Both the position numbers and the translations under genes were made by a program. Below are positions 47,715 through 55,448 of a stretch of DNA of 64,000 bases, piece by piece. The stretch lies in the NCBI GenBank assembly GCA_024508355.1, contig JAMZEJ010000008.1, positions 215,700 through 279,699 on the forward strand, read 5' to 3'. Under the pieces are notes generated by a model. The model ran no database searches, was not told the DNA's origin, and worked only from the letters and a program-made list of their open reading frames with translations. The DNA comes from Rhizosaccharibacter radicis. Its GTDB lineage: Bacteria > Pseudomonadota > Alphaproteobacteria > Acetobacterales > Acetobacteraceae. The stretch's first letter is position 1; each line of letters opens with the position of its first letter.

Positions 47715-49223
47715 TCAGTGTCCTTCATGCACCATGTCGAGGTCGGCGAACCGGGTGAATTCGCCTTCGAAGAACAGGTCGATCTTGCCGGTGGGACCGT
47801 GGCGCTGCTTCTCGAGCAGGAGTTCGGCCTTGTTGTGGGCGTGTTCCATCTTGTTCTGCCAGGCTTCCATGGCCGCCAGGAACTTGTCGTTGCTGTCGAA
47901 CATGGTCTGCTTCGGCATGCGCTGCTGCAAATAATATTCGTCGCGGTAGACGAACATCACCGCGTCGGCATCCTGCTCGATGGAGCCCGACTCGCGGAGG
48001 TCGGACAGCTGGGGACGCTTGTCCTCGCGGCTTTCCACCTGGCGGGACAGCTGGGACAGGGCCAGCACGGGAACGGAAAGCTCCTTGGCGATCGCCTTGA
48101 GGCCCTGGGTGATCATCGAGATTTCCAGCACGCGGCTGTCCGGCTTGGTGCCGACGGCGGGACGCATGAGCTGGAGGTAGTCCACCACGATCAGGCTGAG
48201 GCCCTTGGTGCGGGCGAGGCGGCGGCAACGGGTGCGCATGGCCGACAGGGAGATGGCGGGCGTATCGTCGATGTGCAGCGGCAGCGTTTGCAGCTCGCGG
48301 CTGACCTGCACGAAGCGGTCGAACTCCTTCTGGCCGATCTCGCCGCGGCGGATGCGCTCGCCGGACACGCGGCTTTCTTCCGACAGGAGGCGGGTGGCGA
48401 GCTGTTCGGAGCTCATTTCCAGCGAGAAGATGGCCACCGAGCCCTTGGGCTGGGTGCCGGGACCTTTCTCGCGTGCCTCCATCATGAGGGAGCGTGCGGC
48501 ACCGAAGGCGATCTTGGTGGCAAGCGCGGTTTTTCCCATGGCCGGCCGCCCGGCGAGGATCAGCAGGTCGGAAGGGTGCAGGCCGCCGGTCTTCTTGTCG
48601 AGGTCGCGCAGGCCGGTGGTGAGGCCGCTGACCGCGCCGGTGCGATGGAAGGCCTTCTCGGCGATGCCGATGGCGTCGGTCAGCGCGCGCTCGAAGGTGA
48701 CGAAGCCGCCTTCCTGGCTCTTCTCGGTGGCGAGGCGGAACAGCTGCTCCTCGGCCGCCTCGATCTGGCTGGTGCCGTCGAGCTCGGGATTCTGGCCGAA
48801 GGCGTTGTTGACGACGTCCTCGCCGATGTCGATCAGCTGTCGCCGCAACCACGCGTCATGGATGACGCGGCCATAATCGCCGGCGTTGATGATGCCGACG
48901 GTGGCGGTCAGCAGAGTGGCGAGGTAGGCGATGCCGCCGACCTCGTCCAGCACTCCGGACTGCTCGAATTCCGCCTTCAGGGTGACGGCGTCGGCGAGCT
49001 GGCCGGCTTCCACGCGGCGGACCACCGAGCTGTAGATCCGCGCATGCACCGGGTCGGTGAAATGGTCCGGGCTCAGGAACTCGGAAACGCGGTCATAGGC
49101 CTTGTTGTTGGTCAGCAACGCCCCCAGCAGGGCCTGTTCGGCCTGCTTGTTGGACGGAGGCTGGCGCTGCGACAGGCCGAGCAGGCCCCGGTCTTCCGGA
49201 CGCGGCTGATGGATCTGGTTCAC
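47715..49223 (-). CDS. dnaB: Replicative DNA helicase
   Basis: Hexameric helicase of 502 residues that unwinds DNA at the replication fork. The start is a GTG at 49223. The N-terminal DnaB domain (P-P-S-N-K-Q-A-E-Q-A-L-L-G-A-L-L, about 23-125) is followed by the RecA-like motor domain with L-A-G-R-P-A-M-G-K-T (Walker A), S-L-E-M-S, the hydrophobic Walker B I-V-V-D-Y-L-Q-L and the D-L-R-E-S-G-S-I-E-Q-D-A-D motif. No intein is present. Length is normal for alphaproteobacteria. Confidence 0.97.
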   Translation of the reverse strand: MNQIHQPRPEDRGLLGLSQRQPPSNKQAEQALLGALLTNNKAYDRVSEFLSPDHFTDPVHARIYSSVVRRVEAGQLADAVTLKAEFEQSGVLDEVGGIAYLATLLTATVGIINAGDYGRVIHDAWLRRQLIDIGEDVVNNAFGQNPELDGTSQIEAAEEQLFRLATEKSQEGGFVTFERALTDAIGIAEKAFHRTGAVSGLTTGLRDLDKKTGGLHPSDLLILAGRPAMGKTALATKIAFGAARSLMMEAREKGPGTQPKGSVAIFSLEMSSEQLATRLLSEESRVSGERIRRGEIGQKEFDRFVQVSRELQTLPLHIDDTPAISLSAMRTRCRRLARTKGLSLIVVDYLQLMRPAVGTKPDSRVLEISMITQGLKAIAKELSVPVLALSQLSRQVESREDKRPQLSDLRESGSIEQDADAVMFVYRDEYYLQQRMPKQTMFDSNDKFLAAMEAWQNKMEHAHNKAELLLEKQRHGPTGKIDLFFEGEFTRFADLDMVHEGH

Positions 49224-49311
49224 GAGCGCAGTCTAGCCTCATGCGGCTCGGCTGTGACCTGTGGAAAACTCGGACGGGCTGTGAATCACGTGGATGGGAT
49301 GCCGGGCGGCC

Positions 49312-50559
49312 TCACCGGGAGGCGGCGTCGTTGTCCAGCGGCCGCAGCTGTTCCAGGGCGTTCCAGGCCAGCACGAGGTGACACAAGGTCGCCGCCGGAA
49401 TGCGGTCGGCCGCGGGACGGGCGCCCTCGTCGAGCACGTCGATCCAGGCCCCGGGCGGGGAGATCATCGCTCCGCGGCCGAGCAGGAAGCGCGACAACAT
49501 GGCGTCGGCGATCCGCTCGATCAGGGCCTCGCGGTCGAGAGCGTCGTCCAGATCGCCGCGGCGGACGGCACGGCCGTGCAGCGCGCACTGGGCATGGAGA
49601 AGGTCGGCCTGAGCCCAGAGCCGGGCGCTTCCGCGGCGCAGGGTGCCGTCGCGGCCGACCTCGTCGCGGATCAGGGCGGTTTCGGGTCCGACGCCATGAC
49701 GCAGGCAGAAGCGGTCGAGGCGGCGGATGGCGTCGTCGTGATCCTCCCCGGAGTCGGCGGCGTGGCGATCGAGCAGCCAGATCCAGTGGGCGTGGTGGCC
49801 GGGGATCACCCCCTCCCCCTCCAATCCCGGTGCGCGGTGCAGGTCCGGCAGGAACCTTTCGCCGAGCGTATCGTCGAACGGATCGAGGAACCGGTCGGCG
49901 CCGAGGCGGGCGAGAACGGACGCCAGGCGATCCCATCGCGGCTCGGGATGCAGGTCGTGGAGCGCCAGCATCGCTTCCAGCAGATGCATGTGAGGCGTCT
50001 GGTGGCGCCAATCGTGGCGGGCCGGGTACAGGTCGCGGAAGCCGCCATCGGGATGCACCATATCCCGCTCGATATGATCGAGCGTGGCGTGGGCGAGCGC
50101 CAGCCCGGACGCCCCGTCGCCCAGGCGGCTGAAGCGGGCGAACGCCTGCAGCGCGCAGGCAGTGTCGTGGAGATCGCTCGTCGGATCGATGACGCGGCCT
50201 TCGGGGCTGAGCAGGCAGGCCCAGCTTCCTTCCGGCTGCTGGGCGCGGGAGATGAAGCGGGCGATGTCGGCGGCGACCGGCAACGTGTCGGGCACGCCGC
50301 GCTCGGCCAGCAGGGAAAAGGCCGACAGCAGCCTCGCCTGCACCCGGAGCCGCCGGAAGCCTGGCCGGGCGGGACGGCCGGCTATGTCGAGATGTTCCTG
50401 AGCGCCGCGCGGCGCCCCGCGAAGACGCGGCGGGCGCGCCAGGGCCTGACGACACCAGAAGGGTGCGGCGAGCGAGAGCATCCAGTCCCGGAATCCGTCC
50501 TGGACCCGACCGAGACGGGTCGGAACGCGGCCGAGCGGGCCGGCGTCGGGGCTGTTCAT
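49312..50559 (-). CDS. AGE-family epimerase/isomerase
   Basis: Alpha/alpha-barrel sugar isomerase-like protein of 415 residues, related to N-acylglucosamine 2-epimerase and aldose-ketose isomerases. The ATG at 50559 is preferred over a TTG at 50622 that lacks a ribosome site. Typical pieces are D-L-H-D-T-A-C-A-L-Q-A-F, P-H-M-H-L-L-E-A-M-L-A-L and I-P-G-H-H-A-H-W-I-W-L-L, where most family members have GHxxEW; here the Glu position is His. Near the C-terminus are a P-P-G-A-W-I-D and D-R-I-P-A-A-T-L-C-H-L stretch. Mannose isomerase or epimerase activity is possible; the altered residue leaves it open. It follows hldE on the same strand after 235 bases. Confidence 0.85.
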   Translation of the reverse strand: MNSPDAGPLGRVPTRLGRVQDGFRDWMLSLAAPFWCRQALARPPRLRGAPRGAQEHLDIAGRPARPGFRRLRVQARLLSAFSLLAERGVPDTLPVAADIARFISRAQQPEGSWACLLSPEGRVIDPTSDLHDTACALQAFARFSRLGDGASGLALAHATLDHIERDMVHPDGGFRDLYPARHDWRHQTPHMHLLEAMLALHDLHPEPRWDRLASVLARLGADRFLDPFDDTLGERFLPDLHRAPGLEGEGVIPGHHAHWIWLLDRHAADSGEDHDDAIRRLDRFCLRHGVGPETALIRDEVGRDGTLRRGSARLWAQADLLHAQCALHGRAVRRGDLDDALDREALIERIADAMLSRFLLGRGAMISPPGAWIDVLDEGARPAADRIPAATLCHLVLAWNALEQLRPLDNDAASR

Positions 50560-50794
50560 GGCGGCGGGCACCTGGAAGGCGACGGCGCGGTGCCCGCGAA
50601 ACGACGTCGCAAACGAGAACAAGGCGGAGCGGAGGTCTGGATATCACGGCCGCCACCGGCAGGCAGCCACCGGAGGAAGGTTCGGGAGGAGAAGGAACAA
50701 GCGAGATGAGGGGCGAGCGGGAGCCGCCTGGTGCATGTTCCGGAGGCGCCGGATCGAGTTCCCGGAGGCTGACGCTTCCGGGGGCAGAGGTCTT

Positions 50795-52258
50795 TCAGGA
50801 GGGGGGAGAGTCGTTCCGGATGCGCCCGATGGTGGTGGTGGTGGAGCGGCCGGGCACCAGCCGGGCCAGCACCAGCCTGCCACCGTTGGCCTGCACCAGG
50901 TCGGCGCCGACGACCTGATCGGCGGCATAATCGGCCCCCTTCACGAGCACGTCGGGAAGCAGGGCTCGCACGAGCTCGATCGGCGTGTCCTCGCCGAAGC
51001 CCACCACGGCGTCCACGTGACGGATCGCGGCCATCACCTCTGCCCGGGCGGCGAGATCATTGACCGGGCGCCCGGGGCCCTTGAGACGCCGCACGCTCTC
51101 GTCGGTGTTCAAACCGACCACGAGGCGGTCGCATTCGGAGCGGGCGGCGGCGAGCAGGGCGACGTGGCCGGGATGGAGGATGTCGAAGCAGCCGTTGGTG
51201 AAGCCGACGGCGAGGCCCTGGGCCTTCCAGCGCTCCACCAGCATGGCGGCCTGCGGCAGGGACAGCAGGCCGGCGGGATGCCCCGGCTGGGGTGCCCCCT
51301 GTTCCTGGTCCTGCATGTCGAGCTCGGCCATGACCTCGCCCAGATCGGCGGTGGCGGTGCCGGGCTTGCCGACCACCACGCCGGCGGCGGCGTTGGCGAT
51401 ATGCATGGCCTGCACCATCGACCGGCCGGACGCGTAGGCAAGGGCCAGGGTGGCGATCACGGTGTCGCCGGCGCCGGAAACGTCGAACACCTGCCGGGCG
51501 CGGGACCGGGCCGGATGCGCGAGGCCGTCGCGCTCCACGAGCATCAGCCCTTTCTCCGAGCGTGTGGCGAGGATGGCGCCGGCGCCGGCACGCTGCATGG
51601 CCTCCCGGGCGGCTGCGGCCACCTGCTCGTCCGAGTCCACGGGCAGCGCGGTCGCGGCCGCCAGCTCGCGGGCGTTGGGGGTGATGCAGGTGGCGCCGCG
51701 ATAGCGCGAGAAGTCGCGGGTCTTGGGATCGACGAAGACGGGCAGGCCACGCTTCCTGGCCTGCGCGATGGCGGTGGCGACGACGCGCTCGCCGAGCGTG
51801 CCCTTGGCGTAGTCGGACAGCAGCAGGGCACGGGCGTGGGGCAGCTGGCTGTCGAGCGCGGCCAGCAGCGCGGCTTCCTCCGCCGGCTGGAGCGGCAGGC
51901 GGCTTTCCTCGTCGGTGCGTACCACCTGCTGGTTGGCGGCCACGATCCGGGTCTTGCAGATGGTCGGACGGTCCGACGACTCCACCGTGGCGTCGGTGAG
52001 GCCAGGGCGGTCGGCAAGCGCGCGGCGGAGGGTGGCGCCCGCCTCGTCGCGGCCGCGAAGGCCGAGCAGGATGGCCCTTCCGCCGAGCGAAAGGATGTTG
52101 TTGACGACGTTGCCGACGCCGCCGGGCATCTCGCGGGTGCGGTTGAGCCGCAGCACGGGCACGGGTGCTTCGGGCGAGATGCGCTCCATCTCGCCATACA
52201 GGAAGCGGTCGAGCATCAGGTCGCCGATGCAGAGTACCGTGATGGCGGAGAAGTTCAT
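50795..52258 (-). CDS. hldE: Bifunctional heptose-7-phosphate kinase / ADP-heptose synthase
   Basis: Two-domain enzyme of 487 residues for ADP-heptose used in the LPS inner core. The N-terminal PfkB-type kinase (about 1-320) begins with C-I-G-D-L-M-L-D-R-F, has E-M-P-G-G-V-G-N-V-V-N-N and ends with the D-V-S-G-A-G-D-T catalytic motif. The C-terminal nucleotidyltransferase (about 340-487) shows G-F-T-N-G-C-F-D-I-L-H-P-G-H, and V-K-G-A-D-Y near the end. Fusion of both activities is normal. It starts nine bases after the gmk stop, so gmk-hldE are co-transcribed. Confidence 0.97.
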   Translation of the reverse strand: MNFSAITVLCIGDLMLDRFLYGEMERISPEAPVPVLRLNRTREMPGGVGNVVNNILSLGGRAILLGLRGRDEAGATLRRALADRPGLTDATVESSDRPTICKTRIVAANQQVVRTDEESRLPLQPAEEAALLAALDSQLPHARALLLSDYAKGTLGERVVATAIAQARKRGLPVFVDPKTRDFSRYRGATCITPNARELAAATALPVDSDEQVAAAAREAMQRAGAGAILATRSEKGLMLVERDGLAHPARSRARQVFDVSGAGDTVIATLALAYASGRSMVQAMHIANAAAGVVVGKPGTATADLGEVMAELDMQDQEQGAPQPGHPAGLLSLPQAAMLVERWKAQGLAVGFTNGCFDILHPGHVALLAAARSECDRLVVGLNTDESVRRLKGPGRPVNDLAARAEVMAAIRHVDAVVGFGEDTPIELVRALLPDVLVKGADYAADQVVGADLVQANGGRLVLARLVPGRSTTTTIGRIRNDSPPS

Positions 52259-52267
52259 GCCGACGCC

Positions 52268-52945
52268 TCAGCCGAAGCCCTGGACGAAGCCGGCGAGGCC
52301 GTGCTGGCGACGGGTGCCGAGGCGCGCTGCCTGGAGCACGGCGCGGGCCTCGCGGATGGACCGGTCGAGCTCGGCGTTGATGATCACGTGGTCGAACTCG
52401 TTCCAGTGCGAGATCTCGTCGCGGGCGGCGGCCATGCGGCGGCCGATTTCGGCCGGATCGTCGGACGCCCGGGAACGGAGGCGTTGTTCCAGCACGGCGA
52501 TGGAAGGCGGCAGCACGAACAAGCCGACCACGTCCTCGGGCAGCGCGCTCCGAATCTGCCGGTAGCCCTGCCAGTCGATGTCGAACACCATGTCGCGCCC
52601 GGCGGCGAGGCAGGCTTCCACGGGAGCGCGGGGTGTGCCGTAGCCACGACCGAACACGGTGGCATGTTCGAGGAGCTCGCCGGCCTCCGCCATGGCGCCG
52701 AACTCGTCGAGAGACCGGAACAGGTAGTGGACGCCTTCCACTTCTCCCGGGCGGGGAGACCGCGTGGTGACGCTGACGGAATGAACCAGCTCAGGCTCGG
52801 ACGCGCGCAGCGCATTGGCGATGGTGCTCTTGCCGGCTCCGGAAGGAGCCGAGATCACCAGGCAGACACCGCGACGGTGGATGCGGACCGGTCCGGCGGC
52901 CGTCGGGCCGGTCGCGGGACCACGTTCAAACGGAGGCGTGGCCAT
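52268..52945 (-). CDS. gmk: Guanylate kinase
   Basis: Cytosolic kinase of 225 residues phosphorylating GMP to GDP. The ATG at 52945 has CAGGG nine bases upstream; an ATG at 52954 is too close to it. About 22 extra N-terminal residues precede V-C-L-V-I-S-A-P-S-G-A-G-K-S-T (P-loop). GMP-binding sequences V-S-V-T-T-R-S-P-R-P-G-E and V-H-Y-L-F follow, then V-F-D-I-D-W-Q-G. First gene of gmk-hldE and divergent from the SDR at 53121. Confidence 0.96.
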   Translation of the reverse strand: MATPPFERGPATGPTAAGPVRIHRRGVCLVISAPSGAGKSTIANALRASEPELVHSVSVTTRSPRPGEVEGVHYLFRSLDEFGAMAEAGELLEHATVFGRGYGTPRAPVEACLAAGRDMVFDIDWQGYRQIRSALPEDVVGLFVLPPSIAVLEQRLRSRASDDPAEIGRRMAAARDEISHWNEFDHVIINAELDRSIREARAVLQAARLGTRRQHGLAGFVQGFG

Positions 52946-53120
52946 CGGCTGCATCCCTGGAAACGACGATCGCGCCCTTCTAGCAGGCGGGTTCCGGTGC
53001 GGCGAGATCGGCGGCGAGCGTCGTGCCACCGCCGGGGACGGCATGGACGCTCCGGGACGCGGTTGCCTGCCGGGGCGGATCGCGCGCAGCGTCGGATGGC
53101 ATGATTGCGGGAAGACAGGG

Positions 53121-53957
53121 ATGCGAGCTGACCATGTGCTCGTGACGGGCGCCTCGAGCGGGATAGGAGAAGCGCTGGCCCTGGCGCTGGCGGGTCCGGG
53201 ACGGGTGCTGCATCTGGCGGGGCGGCATGCGGGGCGTCTGGACGGAGTGGCGGACGCCTGCGCCGCGAGAGGTGCGATCGCCCAGGCGCGGGTGATCGAC
53301 GTGGGGGACGAGGACGCGATGGCGGCGTGGATCGGTGGGGCGGGCCCGCTGGATCTGGTGTTGGCCTGCGCCGGCATCTCGGGCGGCACTGCGGCATCGG
53401 CGTCGCCTGGCGGAAGCAGTGCGGGTGGGCAGCCGGGGCCGGCCCCGATCGGCACGGAGCCATCGGAGCAGGTGGGACGGATCATGCGCGTGAACCTGGC
53501 GGGGGTGATCAACACCGTGCTGCCGGCGATCGCGGTGATGCGCGACCAGCCGCGCGCCGAACATGGCTGGCGTGGCCGGATCGCGGCGATCAGCTCGGTG
53601 GCAGCGTTCGTGTCCTCGCCCACGGCGCCGAGCTATTGCGCCTCCAAGGCTGCGGTGGATCGCTGGATGGTGGGGAGCGCGGCCGGATGGCGACCGCACG
53701 GCATCGTGCTGAGTTCGGTATGCTGCGGGTTCGTCAGGTCGAGAATGACGGAAGCGAACGATTTCCGGATGCCGGGTCTGATGGACGCCGACCGGGCGGC
53801 GCAGCTGATCCTGCGCGGGGTGGCGCGCAACCAGCGGCGCATCGTCTTTCCGGGCTGGATGGGCATGGCGTCGCGGATGCTGGACCTGCTTCCGCCGCGC
53901 TGGAGCGAGGCCATTTTACAGCGCCAGGGTGGGAAGGCGCCGTTGAAGGACGACTGA
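53121..53957 (+). CDS. SDR-family oxidoreductase
   Basis: Short-chain dehydrogenase of 278 residues. It starts M-R-A-D-H-V-L-V-T-G-A-S-S-G-I-G-E-A (cofactor motif), with C-A-G-I-S-G as the N-A-G equivalent, Ser in A-I-S-S-V-A and S-Y-C-A-S-K as YxxxK. An insert of about 30 Gly/Ser/Pro residues follows the C-A-G-I segment (about residues 90-118). The G-W-M-G-M-A-S-R-M-L-D-L-L-P-P-R-W tail resembles SDRs of the DltE/YbbO type, some of which associate with membranes. Substrate unknown. AGACAGGG precedes the ATG closely. Confidence 0.9.
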   Translation: MRADHVLVTGASSGIGEALALALAGPGRVLHLAGRHAGRLDGVADACAARGAIAQARVIDVGDEDAMAAWIGGAGPLDLVLACAGISGGTAASASPGGSSAGGQPGPAPIGTEPSEQVGRIMRVNLAGVINTVLPAIAVMRDQPRAEHGWRGRIAAISSVAAFVSSPTAPSYCASKAAVDRWMVGSAAGWRPHGIVLSSVCCGFVRSRMTEANDFRMPGLMDADRAAQLILRGVARNQRRIVFPGWMGMASRMLDLLPPRWSEAILQRQGGKAPLKDD

Positions 53958-54004
53958 GGCGGCGGCCATGCCGAACCGTTGGAGAAGGGTCGCGTTGCAG
54001 CACC

Positions 54005-55315
54005 ATGCCAGATCACGCCTACGCCGCGGTCCTGGCGGGCCTCGGTGCACTCGCGCTGCTGGTCGCCTGGCTCCCCCTGGTTCTGGAACGCCTCCCTTTG
54101 TCCCTGCCGATCCTGTCGGTCGGCATCGGGGCGGCCTTGTTCTCGATCCCGGGCATGCCGCCGGCTCCGAATCCCCTCGGCCAATCGCATTTCGCCGAAG
54201 AGTTGGCCGAGTTCTGCGTGCTGGTCTCCCTGATGGGAGCGGGATTGAAGCTCGACCGGCCCTTGTCGCTGCATGGCTGGCGGCCGACCTGGCGCCTGCT
54301 GCTGATCACGATGCCGTTGTCCATCGGGCTGCTGACGCTGCTGGGCAGCACGTTGCTCGGATTGGGGATCGGCACCGCGTTGCTGGTCGGCGCTGCCCTC
54401 GCGCCCACTGACCCGGTGCTGGCGGGCGACGTCCAGGTGGGACCGCCGGGCACGGAGGAAACCGACGAGGTGCGGTTCTCGCTGACCTCCGAAGCGGGAT
54501 TGAACGACGCGGCCGCGTTTCCTTTCGTTCTGCTGGCTCTGGGTGTGGTGGGACCCGATACGACATGGATCTCGTCCTGGATCGGCTACGATCTGGTGCT
54601 GAGGACCGTCATTGGCCTGACGGTCGGATGGGTGACGGGCCGGCTATTGGGGTGGGTGACGTTCCGGCTGCCGGAACCGGCACAACTGGCGCGGACGGAG
54701 CAGGGATTCGTATCGCTGGCGGCCACTCTGCTGATCTATGGCATCAGCGAGATGGCGGATGGCTACGGGTTCGTGTCGGTGTTCATCGCGGCGATCACCT
54801 TCCGGCACGTCGAGCGGCGGCACGACTACCACCACAAGCTCTACGGCTTCTCGGAAGGCATCGAGCACCTGCTGACGATGGTGCTGCTGCTGCTGCTGGG
54901 GGGTGCGCTGGCCCGGGGCCTGCTGCACGGGTTGCGGTGGGAGGACGCCGCGTTCGGGGCGCTGGCGGTGCTGGTGGTGAGGCCGATTGCCGGGATGATC
55001 GGGCTGGCGGGACTGAGGCATTGGCGCAGCGGCGTCCCCTGGCCCTGGGACGAACGGCTGATCATCAGTTTCTTCGGGATCAGGGGGATCGGATCGATCT
55101 ACTATCTGACGTTCGCGCTGAACCGGCATGAATGGCCGCAGAGCGACCGGCTGCAGGCGCTGATCGGGTTCATCGTCCTGTTCTCGATCACGATCCATGG
55201 CATCACCGCGACGCCGACGATGACATGGCTCGATCGTCGGCGCGGGACACGGGCGGACGCGCGACGCCGACGGGAGCAGGAACGGGCGGGACCAGGGCTC
55301 GCTTCCGGAGAATAG
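54005..55315 (+). CDS. Cation/proton antiporter (CPA1-type)
   Basis: Inner-membrane antiporter of 436 residues, about 12 hydrophobic segments, exchanging Na or K for protons. The conserved ion-site stretch A-L-A-P-T-D-P-V-L-A (about residues 133-142) and L-T-S-E-A-G-L-N-D-A-A-A-F-P are typical of CPA1; the late F-F-G-I-R-G-I-G-S-I-Y-Y also matches. A basic hydrophilic tail (R-R-R-G-T-R-A-D-A-R-R-R) ends the protein. It starts 47 bases after the SDR stop. The ion specificity is not evident. Confidence 0.92.
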   Translation: MPDHAYAAVLAGLGALALLVAWLPLVLERLPLSLPILSVGIGAALFSIPGMPPAPNPLGQSHFAEELAEFCVLVSLMGAGLKLDRPLSLHGWRPTWRLLLITMPLSIGLLTLLGSTLLGLGIGTALLVGAALAPTDPVLAGDVQVGPPGTEETDEVRFSLTSEAGLNDAAAFPFVLLALGVVGPDTTWISSWIGYDLVLRTVIGLTVGWVTGRLLGWVTFRLPEPAQLARTEQGFVSLAATLLIYGISEMADGYGFVSVFIAAITFRHVERRHDYHHKLYGFSEGIEHLLTMVLLLLLGGALARGLLHGLRWEDAAFGALAVLVVRPIAGMIGLAGLRHWRSGVPWPWDERLIISFFGIRGIGSIYYLTFALNRHEWPQSDRLQALIGFIVLFSITIHGITATPTMTWLDRRRGTRADARRRREQERAGPGLASGE

Positions 55316-55417
55316 CCAAGCAGGCTGTCCTGTGGTCGCAGTGGCTTCCACACCACACCGCCGATGATGGCTGATGCCGGCGGGTGGACATGGTACGACA
55401 GACAAGCTACGTCGGCT

Positions 55418-55433
55418 TTACGTTATAGCGTAA
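55418..55433. promoter_or_regulatory. Inverted repeat just upstream of the TonB receptor
   Basis: TTACG-TTATAG-CGTAA, five-base arms with a six-base AT-rich centre, ending 15 bases before the receptor ATG. It could be an operator for a dimeric regulator. The position is close to the start codon, and no ribosome site is evident between them. Confidence 0.35.
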
Positions 55434-55448
55434 CAGTGTCGTGCCTCG

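Noticed and set aside
47499..53104. Very long plus-strand frames opposite dnaB, the AGE gene and hldE
   Set aside because: Composition is that of antisense shadows; the minus-strand frames encode clear conserved proteins.
52946..53623. Upstream extension of the gmk frame
   Set aside because: Lies opposite the divergent SDR gene and has no kinase-related sequence; the ATG at 52945 fits the family.
55316..55448. Possible cobalamin riboswitch before the TonB receptor
   Set aside because: A CAGTGGC string resembles a reversed B12 box but the expected helices and box order are absent.
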